Source: Didymodactylos carnosus (lineage: Eukaryota > Rotifera > Eurotatoria > Philodinida > Philodinidae). From it: a stretch of 64,000 nucleotides of DNA. The first letter of the stretch is position 1. Every line of letters starts with the position of its first letter. The notes under the pieces are model-generated. The model made no database searches and was not told where the DNA came from. It saw only the letters and a list, made by a program, of their open reading frames with translations. Below, piece by piece: positions 23,712-34,849 of this stretch. Made by a program: the position numbers and the translations under genes. The stretch lies in NCBI GenBank assembly GCA_905250885.1, contig CAJNOQ010000182.1, forward strand, positions 1-64,000, read 5' to 3'.

Positions 23712-25502
23712 TTATTCAAATTCTTTCAATTTAGCACCAAGTTGTTCTAATGACATTAGTCTTGATTCTATTGCTATACGCATTGCATAGGCTTGAGCTG
23801 TTGGCTTATCAATAAATTGTTTGGGATCTGTCTTATTGTAGTGACCCATTTTAAATGCAAATTTACTAAAGGGTACATCAGTATCTAAAATATTCATAGA
23901 TATACGTACGCGAAAATTTTATCAGGAAAAAGCAACGAGTTAATAAAGAATACTTACGCCAACAATGTAAGACAAGACGTAGATTTTGTTTCATATAGTT
24001 TGTGTCATTGTTTGTTGTTGATTGATCAAGCATCTCATGGGCTATTCTCACCGATAAATTTCGCTGAGCTACAAGATGGTTAATTGCCAAATGCTGACCA
24101 TAGAGTAAAAGGACACCGTAATGCCACTCGGGCCAAAGGCTAAAATAAACCAAGAAGTGTAGGATGAACAATAAAATTTTAATGATAGTTCCTTACATCG
24201 TTCCCACTTTGCCATCACGTTCAGGCCCAGAAAACTCATTAATTGCTAAATACAACATACTATCCAATGTTAAATTAGCAATAAGATAGGCTGAATAAGG
24301 TGGACCATACCTAAACAATAATTCAAGACAATTTGATTACGTTTTTTTAGAATAATTACGAAAATTCATTAATGACGTATTAATGCTTTTAGATGCAGAT
24401 AACTCATAGGGGAAAAAAAGTACTATTTTCGTATAGCGCTTGCCGATGCTTACAGCACTTTTTTCAAAACTAGTGCTGCTTGTTTCCCCTTGAGATAACT
24501 CCAACAAATTTTTTTAAGAGGTATTGCAATTGACTCTATTATAATGGTTAATTACCATGTCGAACCCATCCCACTAATATTCAGATGCATTAATTCCATA
24601 TCTTTCGCAATTCGACGTAATTTTCGTCTGTTATAATCTGTTCCGTAACCTCCACCGCCTGTTAACAGAATACAAGGATCGGGTACGTATTTGGAAAAAT
24701 TTCTTGTAATAAATATATCTATATCTGTTCTTAATACATAATCATACATTTGAAATGTTGAATAACCTTCATAGATTGCATTTATCGAATCAATATATCC
24801 ATATGTTCTTAAATTTCTATACAAAGATATTGATCGATCATTATTGAATGTTTCTTTATTGAACACATGTGGTATAGTTAAAATACTGGTGTTGTTCTGC
24901 GACGTTCGTTCATCTGCAAAAGCATTTTCGAAATTATTTTTCGTGTTATTATCGTTTCGAAGAGTAATTGGAATATAGAGTATAATTCGACATCGAGGTG
25001 GTTCATTAACATCTTTTCGAATTTCATTAATACAATTTAAACTTTTGAATGCTGCCGAAAATTTATATGTGAATATAACTAAATCAGTCCGCCATTTATC
25101 TGGCTCATCTAACATCATTTCGAGCCACGAACGATATAACCATCGTATTTCGGGAAAAAAATATTCTTCTTGATGATAAGGATAATAAGTAAGAACAGCG
25201 CGTTGAACAGGATCAGATTCTTGACGATTTTCACTACAAAAATGCGTATTGGAGAGATTTGAGGATGGAATAACAACAGATGGAATTGTCGTATTTATGA
25301 CCAATCGAGTTGTTTCTGTTATTGTCGATACAATTTGAGAGGCAATTGCAGTACCGATCGTCGGCCCTACCTTATTCAATGGTAGTGAAGGAGATGGTTC
25401 TGTGACTTCTGGTGAAGCCTGTTTCTTGTACATTGAGAAAAGAATAATGAAGAAAAGCAAAAAGAACCCATAACCAATTAATTTTGTAAGCTTTCGTATC
25501 AT
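23712..25502 (-). CDS. type II membrane glycosyltransferase-like protein (DUF7164-type), paralogue B
   Basis: Four exons (25502-24556, 24310-24197, 24139-23958, 23884-23712) encode 471 residues. The N-terminus has a signal anchor (YGFFLLFFIILFSMY) and a Ser/Thr-rich stem of about 60 residues that paralogue A lacks. Conserved blocks match A: SWLEMMLDEP, KWRTDLVIFTYKFS, the DxD-like YVLRTDIDIFITRNFS, GGYGTDYNRRKLRRIAKDM, GPPYSAYLIANLTLD, WPEWHYGVLLLYGQ, LDQSTTNN and PFSKFAFKMGHYN. The first intron is at the same Trp codon and phase as in A. The other two introns (ILWP and HCWH junctions) are absent from A. The role is probably Golgi glycosylation; substrate unknown. All four junctions are GT-AG and keep the frame. 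Confidence 0.88.
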
Positions 25503-25947
25503 CTGACTGCTATAAAATTAAAACTAATATTTTATTTTCTGGGTGTTGAATGTATCACTCTTTAAGATGCTGAACATATGATTGAATTTCAGGTGTAGAG
25601 GAAATGGAAATGTCAAATTTCTATTGAAAATGCATGATTTTATTCGGATTAAATCGTATGTTGAGAGATAATGTAAAATCTAAAATGAATAAAGAATGGT
25701 TATCTGAAGAATCAACGTGCGGCATCAACAAATATCTCCAACACGTTTCACAGAAGCTACAAGAATTCACTTTTTATTGTTGACTCTGTCTCCTCTTGAT
25801 TGATTGTGTTCTTGAAAATGCATATAAATTGCTTTATTTTTAATATGTAGCATGCACTTTTTTTGTCCCCTACACAGAATATCTTTATACAACAAAACAA
25901 ATTTTTTCCTACTTATCTGTGACACAGAAGGCATCCGTTCACTTGAA

Positions 25948-26265
25948 GCATATCATCGGAACAAAAAAAATAAAGTTAGTTCTGAGTTGCTGAAAAATGC
26001 TTTTTCGTATCCAACACACTGGATAACTCAGAAGATTTTCTATTTTTGTCAAGGAGTATTTCTAAAAGTATAGGAAAAGTTTCGAAACAAAATGGTGCAA
26101 AAAAATTTTCATGGAAAAATAATATTAGTTGAAAAATTCTCCTTAAACCTTTGAAAGTATTCCTCGCGAAAAATAGAAAATCTTCGAGATTATCGAGTGT
26201 ACTGAATACGAAAAAACACTTTTCAGCAACTCAAAACCAACTTTATTTTTTTTGCGGTGATATGC
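25948..26265. repeat. fold-back inverted repeat
   Basis: Arms of about 115-120 bp (25948-26070 and 26146-26265) are diverged reverse complements, outer block GCATATCAYCGSAAC, then TAAAGTTRGTTYTGAGTTGCTG. The centre is ~75 bp. No coding capacity. It is probably an old palindromic MITE a few hundred bp upstream of paralogue B. Confidence 0.8.
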
Positions 26266-27161
26266 GTGATATGATGTATTCAAATATTTACTTTCTCCTT
26301 CTGATATACAAACACATGATGAAATGTTGTTATTACAACCGATATGTGGAAAAAAGTCACAAAGCTTTTAGTAAAACATTTTTTAAAACGAAAAACACTC
26401 ACTATACGATCGGAGCACGATAAAAGTATTCATATCTTGCTGATTTAAGTTTTATTAGGACGCACGAGGTAGAAAACACAAATGCTTAACTTTTACTTTA
26501 CAACAAGACTTTTATAAATTTCAAATAAGAATTTTACAGTGAATTTTCATGTTTAAACTAATGAATGGCCGTGCAGTTTCTCTTAAATGTGTTACTGTTG
26601 TTTTTTTTTTGATTTTTTTGTATGATTTGTTTGTATTAAAATTTACTTTCTATTCAAAATCTTACATTTGTATTCTTTTGGCTCTTTTTTTCTCCTTTTA
26701 TCTTTTACTTTTCGCTACCATACAATGTCTGTAAATAATCAACTATAAACTCGTGCTGTTGTATTAATAATGTAATTAGATATAATATGGGTGTGAGTCA
26801 GAACTACAGCCGATAGTCTTATCTAGTTCTTGCGTTAAACTTCGCTTATAGAATAAATTAAGCCGCCATATATCATTGTTATATTATAAGTTTTGCTTAT
26901 TCAAGTCATAGGTGATAACACGAGAGACAGAATCAAAAAAAAGAAAACGAATTCATTGTCTCTTTTTTTTTGCTGATATAAAGTGTTTCAAACAGAAAAA
27001 ACAAAATTTAAACTTATTGAAGAATTCCTTGAAGAGAACAAATAAATAGAAACCAATTTCAAAGGGGAAAAAGGTCCCGATGCAATAGTATGAGAGTAAA
27101 TGTACTTTTGATCACCAAAGTCTTTAGATACAAATGATCATCAATTTTTTCAGCATGCATC

Positions 27162-27560
27162 TCACATTTTTATTTCTTAACAAAGTACAATGTACAACAC
27201 AAACATATTGATTGAGATTTTAACCAAATGAACAATAAAGCTGTGCTAACTCTCTTGGGATGCCCTGTTGCTTTTCGTTTGCCTAATGGCTGAATACGTA
27301 TTTTATCGCTACCCTGACGTGTTTATCACTCGGCTTGTTGTACCATTATTAGTATATTCGTGTAAACATTCTGTTGGATTAGCAATTTTATTTAACTTGT
27401 ATCAAGTTAGGGATAAAACACGTATTCAGCCATTAGGCAAACGAAAAGCAACAGGGCATCCCAAGAGAGTTAGCACAGCTTTATTGTTCATTTGGTTAAA
27501 ATCTCAATCAATATGTTTGTGTTGTACATTATACTTTGTTGGGAAATAAAAATGTGAGAT
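27162..27560. repeat. inverted duplication of the 3' end of a SWIM zinc-finger gene
   Basis: Arms 27162-27312 and 27413-27560 are about 97% identical reverse complements around a ~100-bp centre. In the plus frame through the centre and right arm one reads SCKHSVGLAI, then QPLGKRKATGHPKRVSTALL. That is the end of a SWIM-type zinc finger (CKH-GLAI) followed by a basic AT-hook-like tail, the same order as in the ORF at 59235-59567. The left arm is the inverted copy of that tail and its downstream DNA. A transcript across it would form a ~150-bp hairpin. It is a gene fragment, not an intact gene. Confidence 0.8.
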
Positions 27561-28428
27561 CAAAAGTATCTTTTTTTGATGATCAAAAATGTTGATACCC
27601 CGGTATGACATCCTTTTTCAAATACTATTCAAAAACGCTAGCAGAATAGACATTAAATAAAAATCATGTTCGACTGATTCTAGTTTACCACACAAACATC
27701 CACCAGTAACTTCGATGTTTCTGCCCCATAGATCATACTTCAATCAAGAAAAATTGTTACACATTTAATTCACATAACATATTATATTTACACTCAATAT
27801 TTTTTAATTTAAGCTATTGGATAGTACGGATAGAAGTAATGATGTATTGCTGTTCGAAGAACAATTAATCTGAAGATCGATATATTAGTAGTTTATTATC
27901 GATTATTTTAAAATTCAAGATCAAAATGTACAGTGGGTAACAAAATTATCCATCTAACATGTCACTTTGTCTTCTTTACCATTTGAAAAACATACATGCT
28001 CGAGAGACGCCGTTTCCACCATCATTTAGAGGGCATTATCTAGTCTATATTTAGGTAATATGAGTATTTAATTTCGTTTTGTTTTTGTTTATATGACAAA
28101 TACCGAAAACATGCCGCTTTTCTTCAGTGAAAAATTATTCGCCCACCTTTGAAAAAAAATTCATTTCGAACAAAAATTGATATTAATGAAAGATTTTAAT
28201 TTAGTTTATGATACTGTTCTGAAATGAATAGATCGAAGTGAAAAAACTCAGTCGGGTCATGAAAACTTATTTCTTAAGTAAAAAAATTCTATTTGTTCTT
28301 TTTTCTCGGATTTTTCAGACGATAGAATTTTTTTCAAAATATGAAGCCAAATTTCGACAAGAGCTGGGTCGTACAGATCGAGACACATCGACATACGTGC
28401 TTTGGATGGCATTTAAACATATTTGAAT

Positions 28429-28802
28429 AGAGATGGGTAACTCCAACTCCAGAGCTGAAGTTGTGTTTTTACTAGATTAGAGTTGATTTGAGCTCAAATT
28501 TTTTCAACTCCAACTCCACAACTCCAGTTAAACATTTTTACAACTCTGAAAATTTTTTCCTTTTTTTTGTTACACCCGTGGAGAGAATGTGTACACAGAG
28601 TGGTTTTCTTTTCCGATCACATCGATGTAGAACGATAAAAAATACACTTTTAAAAGTAACATTGTTGAAATGCAATTTTGAATTGTTAAACTGATTTTTT
28701 TGTGTATACTTTTGTAAACAAAAGCGAAATAAACAACTGCTATCAAAATAAAGAAGAAAATTAATTAAGACAAATAAGTTTCTGTCGGAGTTGCTCATCT
28801 CT
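28429..28802. mobile_element. hAT-like MITE, AGAGATGGGTAACTCC termini
   Basis: AGAGATGGGTAACTCC at the left pairs with GGAGTTGCTCATCTCT at the right (two mismatches). Subterminal CAACTCC/ GGAGTT motifs repeat, as expected for transposase-binding sites. Flanking ATTTGA and ATTCGA may be a decayed target duplication. The terminus resembles that at 16130 (RGAGMTGGGYAA), which suggests related families. Confidence 0.75.
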
Positions 28803-29279
28803 GCATTCGAGCTTATTAAAGATCGAAAAAAGACAAAACATCGGCTTCATTTTCTTCAATGTTTGTTAATAAAAACCAAATTGGAAAAATTGTTTCGCAT
28901 GATAAATTCAAATCAACCTCATAAACAGATAGAGCGCAACAAAATGTACTAGAAAATATCTAATAAGCAAAAGCAGAACTCATTTTTCGCGAGTTATTCT
29001 CGTTAGAACAAAATCATAGCTCAAATATGATAACTTGAAATAGACGCCAACGATGTTCTACACAAATGAAAACATTTGCGCCTAACCTGTGGAGATACTT
29101 CTGATGAGAAGTTACAAAACTTTAGGTTATTTCGTAAGAGTTCATTTTTCAGAAAATATTTCCTAGGTAATAACGCAAGGTTGTCATCGATGTACTGTCA
29201 ACGATATTTATACATCCACATATTTATATTAATTATGCCAAAAAACTTGTTCCGTTCAGTTTTTTTCGTTTGGTTTCCC

Positions 29280-30103
29280 ATGTCAAATGTTTTTCAAGAT
29301 TTCTGCAGAAACTCGCGTTTCTTTTTACACTTTTAGGACTAAATAATTCAAAGCCAAAAAATGCAGCATTTTTCTTGCATTGTGATTCTTTTATGCAAAA
29401 ATAAGCAAAAAATGAATTTTTTCTGCCTTTTAGCCCCGAAAATTCGTTTTGCTGTATATTGCGTATATGTTTTTAATGCAATTTTTGCACAATCTTTTTT
29501 TCGTGGAATAACGCAAAAATCCGGTGATGAAAGAACGTACACGAGTTTTTGCCTTAGATATCTCGCGAAATCTCGACATCGGTAAACTAATCAATTTTTA
29601 AGCAAAATGGTGTGACACATTCAAACTGAATATGTTTCCTATGTTCACTTTCTTGGTTTTCTCGTCTTACACAGTCATTAAATGAACGGTTCGGATATAA
29701 ACAAGAGCCAAGATTTTGTTCAGCCTCCATTCTTACAGGGAGGACATTTCGAAAAATTTCTTACCAAATATTCAGTTGAAAAGGGTCCGTTTATATAGAT
29801 ATGAGGTTGCACAAATTCTGCATTTTTATGCTGAGTCATCATCATGACTCAAACGTATTTTGCGTTATTCCACGAAAAAAAGACTATGCAAAAATTGCAT
29901 TAAAATACATATGCGCAGTACATAGCAAAAAAAACTTTCTGCGATAAAAGGCAGAAAAAGTTGATTTTGTTTATTTTTGCATAAAAAAACACAATGCAAG
30001 AAAACGCGCTGAAAAATACTGTATTTTTTGGCATAGAATTGTGTGGTCTAAAACGCGAAAAAAAAATGCGCGTTTCTACAAAAATTTTCAAAAAAGATTG
30101 ACA
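29280..30103. mobile_element. diverged long-TIR element
   Basis: Arms of about 235 bp (29280-29521 and 29862-30103) match in inverted orientation with many differences. Shared blocks are TTTTTCGTGGAATAACGC at the inner edge, TATGCAAAAATAA, and GCGTTTC near the outer edge. The ~340-bp centre has no recognised gene. The arms' divergence suggests an old copy. It abuts repeat R1 copy 2. Confidence 0.75.
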
Positions 30104-30140
30104 CGAGTGTTCATTACCATTACTATAGTTACTATATTTT

Positions 30141-30513
30141 TGGACTGGACTGAACTCAGAATTTTGAGTCCATACGGAGCTCTGATATCTACATTCTAAC
30201 TTTAAAAAATTGGTTTTCGAATGAAAATCTTCAAAATAATAGAAGGATCTCAAATTTCGAAAAATTCTTCGGTTTAAAAAAAGTAAAGTTCAAGTTTTTT
30301 TCTTTTTTGGTCTTCTGACTTTTCAAAAGTATTTTTTTCGAATTCAGTATTAAAAACTGAGTATGAGAATGATACTTGATCGAAGTTGAAGTCAAAGGTC
30401 TATCGAGTATGGACGACTTGGACTCTCCCTGTACAAAGTTCCTAAATAATTTTGCAAACCTATCTCGTTTTTTTTGTGAAGAGATGAAGCCGACTTTTTA
30501 TTTCATTATAATG
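30141..30513 (-). repeat. dispersed repeat R1, copy 2, with a truncated MITE
   Basis: Reverse-orientation copy of 5632-5952 (30185-30513), followed at 30184-30141 by the first ~45 bp of the same AGAGCTCCG MITE seen at 5953. The junction GTAGATATC-AGAGCTCCG is identical in both copies, so the MITE was in place before this composite spread. The MITE here is cut short after GAACTCAG-like sequence. Confidence 0.85.
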
Positions 30514-30878
30514 ATTATATTTTTGTGACCGACATATTTTGCATGTTTTTTTTAAAAAGCTTGTTAACTGGTATCAAAAACATGTTATTTCCGTGACCAT
30601 TCCTCATTTTGCCCATGACACATTCTCAATAATATTCTTTATCATCTGTCGTTCTTTAAAGACATTTATTTATTGTACGTACGTAATTTATTACTCCCAA
30701 CATCGAAAAAAAAAATTGTTGAAAACGACCATAACGGTCGAAAATTCAAAATAAGAAGGGAAATATTTAAAGCTGCAATTCTCTTATCTTTTACAATGTC
30801 ATAAGGATGTTTTATATTTCATTGTATTCAAACAAATGTGATTATTATCTACTATAAACTTATCTTAAGAATCACTTA

Positions 30879-31472
30879 CGAGGGAACCTCCGCAAATGTA
30901 CTCCTGCTTCTTTAAGGAAATGTAGTGGGTTGTAGATAATCGACCATGCTGATTTCGAAAATATGCTATTCATTTGAGTTCATAGGCCTTTCCCAGTCGA
31001 TTTCTGGAAAACCAGTTTTCTAGAAACCTCAAAAAATCCTCAAAACTTTTTCTGAATAAGGCAGCATTGTAGCCCGCAAAATTCTGATCAAAGCGAGACA
31101 TCTCCCAGCACTACACGACCTTTCTTTGAAAGTTACAGACTTCACAAGAAAAGCCCTAAATTCATTTTTCCATTTTCTTTCTGTAGCTCTGAGGTGACAA
31201 CGAACATTTAAGGCTTTTCCTGTAAACTCTATAACTTTGTAGAGCTGAGAGTTGTCTCACTTTTATCAGAATTTCGCGGGCTACAATGCTGTCTTATTTA
31301 GAAAAGGTTTTGGGGATTTTTCGAGGTTTCCGGAAAAATGATTTTCCAGAAATCGACTAGGAAAGGCCTATGAACTCAAATGAATAGCATATTCGAAATC
31401 AGCATGGTCGATTACCTACAACCCACTACATTTCGTTAAAAGAACGAGAGTACATTTGGGGAGGTTCCCTCG
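30879..31472. repeat. ~594-bp palindromic fold-back element, family F
   Basis: The whole segment is a near palindrome. It starts CGAGGGAACCTCCGCAAATG and ends with the inverted CATTTGGGGAGGTTCCCTCG. Inner blocks TGAGTTCATAGGCCTTTCC, AAGGCAGCATTGTAGCCCGC and AAGCCCTAAATTCATTTTTCC recur inverted. There is no ORF. A half copy lies at 32907-33150. Confidence 0.88.
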
Positions 31473-31679
31473 TTAGCAATTCAAGTGACATGCTCCGTTT
31501 TGTTCAATGTGTGCGGTAAATTTCCGACTTTATCAAACGCCATTGCAGAATTAAAAGAAAAATAACGAGAGTGAAGTTAACATTGTCTCTAAATTCTCCA
31601 TAAGCATATGTACAAAATCTACTAATTGATTCATTGTTGATTCCCATTGAACAAAATCCGACTGATGGAACGGAGTTAA

Positions 31680-32866
31680 CAAATGATTTTTGTTAAAAAT
31701 AAATCTATTTAAGTGGATACTTTTGAAATATATCTGAATGCATTTTGAGCCGACGTTGTTCTTGAAATCTATTCACAAGTCTTCTTATCACAAAATACAT
31801 TTAAGGAACTGTAGAAAAAGAAACGTCAAAATTGGTTTCGTTTAAAAACACATTTGAACGGATTTAGAATGAATACAACAATGCATTTCCTACTTTTCTT
31901 GGTCTTTCGCGTCGTTTCCAAGAACTAGTGTTTCGGTTCCGTTTTATTGAAACATTATTTTACTTTATGATGATTTCATATTCTCATCAGAAAATTCTTC
32001 TACAAAATCCACTCCCTCCGAGCCATGGTTTAAAGTAAGTTTTAGTTGAAAGTTTCTTTTTGAATTCAGTTATAGGACTATATTTGAACTAGGATGATCC
32101 AATGATTATCTTAAACGGATACAAATCTGTCTTAATTCTGGGCACAAAACATCTTCGTTCAAATGGACTTTAAGTTACGTATGTCACAAGCGATATCTGT
32201 CAGGATAACTTATGTTCATCTCTAGTTCTACTATTAAATTTTCTCGCACACAAACCGAGCATAAATCAATCAAATCCGAACATCTGTCTCCGGGCACAAA
32301 ATGGTAAAAAGATTTTTTTGTACCCGGGCCGAGAACAAAAAATCATAAACGGGCACAAATCTGTCTTAATTCCGGGCACAAAAAACTTAGAGCTAAAGAT
32401 TTGCATATAGTTAAAAATAAATCTGTTTCAATAACTTTGACCTAAACTTAACAACAATTTAAGTATACATATAAGAATAAGAACTGAAGGAGAATGATCT
32501 GGAAGAATGACACATAATGTTGTATAAAAGAAGAATGTTCGTCCACTTGAGAGAAAAAGTCAAAAGTGGTTTAATCAATTAATTTCTTCAAATCATTCGC
32601 ACATCACGGTTTAGACATTTTCAAATCAAGACATTTGATTGAATTTGTAATAAAATGCATTTAAGTGTCTTTTGCATTCTAAATCCGTTCAAATGTGTTT
32701 TTAAACGAAACCAATTTTGACGTTTCTTTTTCTACAGTTCCTTAAATGTATTTTGTGATAAGAAGACTTGTGAATAGATTTCAAGAACAACGTCGGCTCA
32801 AAATGCATTCAGATATATTTCAAAAGTATCCACTTAAATAGATTTATTTTTAACAAAAATCATTTG
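31680..32866. mobile_element. 1.19-kb TIR element flanked by TTAA
   Basis: The TIRs are about 190 bp (31680-31870 and 32676-32866) and virtually identical, starting CAAATGATTTTTGTTAAAAA. TTAA flanks both ends (31676-31679 and 32867-32870), which is compatible with piggyBac-type insertion, although the terminal bases are not canonical. The centre repeats CGGGCACAAA-like motifs (near 32140, 32291, 32350, 32373) and has no transposase. Confidence 0.8.
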
Positions 32867-32906
32867 TTAACTTGAGTTTATTTTTATTTGTTTTATTTGT
32901 TGTTAT

Positions 32907-33150
32907 TGAGTTCATAGGCCTTTCCTAGTCGATTTCTGGAAAATCAGTTTTCCAGAAACCTCGAAAAATCCCCAAAACCTTTTCTAAATAAGGCAGCATT
33001 GTAGCCCGCGAAATTCTGATAAAAGTGACTCTCAGCTCTACACGACCTTTCTTTGCAAAGTTATAGAGTTTACAGGAAAAGCCTTAAATGTTCGTTGTCA
33101 CCTCAGGGCTACAGAAAGAAAATGGAAAAATGAATTTAGGGCTTTTCTTG
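32907..33150. repeat. half copy of fold-back family F
   Basis: About 244 bp matching 31135-31376 in reverse orientation (TGAGTTCATAGGCCTTTCC at its start, AATGAATTTAGGGCTTTTC at its end). It lacks the outer CGAGGGAACC terminus and the second arm. It starts 40 bp after the 31680-32866 element. Confidence 0.85.
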
Positions 33151-33260
33151 TATACATATTCTTCTTCTATATACTGTCTACTAATTAATTTTGCTATATA
33201 TTAAATTTCTATATATTCTTCTTGTATATATTTTCTTTAATTTAAATTTCTTTAATCGAT

Positions 33261-33339
33261 TTGGGGATCAAAAGTCTTATTTTTTGGGGATCATTTCATT
33301 GTTAATAAATTTGGGGATCAGTCACTTTTTTGGGAATCA
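33261..33339 (+). repeat. TTGGGGATCA motif cluster
   Basis: TTGGGGATCA or one-mismatch forms occur four times within 79 bp (33261, 33284, 33311, 33330), all in the same orientation. G-rich runs are rare in this AT-rich interval. It may be the subterminal part of an unrecognised element; no partner was found in inverted orientation. Confidence 0.55.
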
Positions 33340-33438
33340 AAAAAATTGATAACCAAGAAAATTTATATTTCAATGGATTTCAGTCTGAAGCCTGCATGAC
33401 TAATTTAGATTTATTTTTGTTTTCCACAATGTATTTAA

Positions 33439-33682
33439 CACTAGAACGCCTGTAGCAGTCATTTTGACCGTTTTTTGATTTTTATCCCTAATAAAACAAA
33501 CTGCATACAATACTATCGTTTCAGGAAAAAAAATTCCGTACTATACAAAACGATAGACAATTTAATTCGCTACACTACAAGATTGTATATTCATTTTTAA
33601 GATTCATCTTTGATGTTTAGCACAGTAATAATATGACCGCTTTGGGCGGTCTAGGTCATGATAATTTCCGGGCATTCTAGTG
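33439..33682. mobile_element. piggyBac-type MITE with TTAA TSD
   Basis: A 244-bp element beginning CACTAGAACGCC and ending GGGCATTCTAGTG (inverted, one mismatch over the outer 12 bases). It is flanked exactly by TTAA at 33435-33438 and 33683-33686. TTAA duplication with a CACTAGA-type terminus is typical of piggyBac. A second inner inverted block (GTCATTTTGACC / GGTCATG) is present. No ORF. Confidence 0.9.
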
Positions 33683-34485
33683 TTAAGTAGATGTTTGCAA
33701 AAAACGAAAATTGAGAAAGAAATGAATTCAAATGGATTGTTTGAACATGTTGCTGAGAATGGCTTTAAATATATCATTTAAAAATTAGATACGACATATT
33801 TTTTCGTAAGAATTGCAAAAAAAATTGATTTAAATTCATTTTTGCATTAAAAAATGGAACGTTTCTTCAAGAAGTGCCGCAATAGATTCTAGTTTCCACT
33901 TTACTTTTTTTGAAACAATAAAATGGTGCCAAAAAATAGGTTTATCGTACTTGCTGCTTTTAATATGAAACAGTGAGAGAAGTCTATATCAAAAATGCTT
34001 AAGCCCAGAAACTTTTTAAAGTTGGTACATTAAAAGAAAGCGGAAAAATCAAGATTATTTTCAGAAAATTTCTCTATCGGCTTGGCTGGCTAACTCTGCT
34101 ATCGGAATGGAATTCCATCACGATCTTTTTGGATTTTGTTTCTCGTGTAGATCAATTACAACTGTTTAATGAAGATCCATTCTGTTGATTCTATTCGTGG
34201 TCAATTTAGAAATATATATCACTGGTTTCTATTTACGTTTATTACGATGATTTCATCCAGCAAAAAATTATATATTTGTTCTCAAACCATTTTCATTCTT
34301 ACACGTCCTTCAGGAAAAAGTCGTTCAAACCGAACCAATTTTCGAAAAGTTCAACCGCTTCAGTTTCGTTTGCGACCAAACCAATTCTATCACTGATCTG
34401 TAACCTACTTTCCTTCATTTTGTCATGATATCGTTAGTATGCGATGAGATAGGCCATTAATATGTATCTTCAAACTGCAATTTAA

Positions 34486-34849
34486 CTAAGGGGGAAACAG
34501 CAGACTCCTGGACTCCAATGGACTCCTGAAGTCTAGAAGTTCGTAGAAGTGTTGCTATTGTATGAAAACCTATTACTATGCATCAACAATTAATACAATA
34601 TCTCTAATAACATTGTCCGTAGTTCCTTTATTATGACTCGTTTGTTACATACAGATACATTTTTTATTCATTTAATTGAAGAAGAATCGAAAACGTTCTT
34701 AAATTAAATAAAAATAGACTACTGCAAACGCACATTTTGTCAACGGTCTCGATCCAGATAATACTCCATCAAACATTTGTTTTTGTAGATTGGACTCCAT
34801 GGGACTCTAATAGACTCCTAGAGTCCAAGAGTCTGCTGTTTCCCCCTTG
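34486..34849. mobile_element. MITE with AAGGGGGAAACAGCAGACTC TIRs and AATTTAA TSD
   Basis: AAGGGGGAAACAGCAGACTC at the left pairs with GAGTCTGCTGTTTCCCCCTT at the right over at least 20 bp. The direct repeat AATTTAA lies at 34479-34485 and 34850-34856, and the eighth base differs, so an 8-bp hAT-like duplication with one change is likely. The interior carries repeated GGACTCC motifs in both orientations. Confidence 0.88.

Noticed and set aside
21104-34849. CRISPR array or bacterial phage remnant as explanation for repeats
   Set aside because: Repeats are inverted pairs with eukaryotic transposon TSDs, and the surrounding genes have introns.
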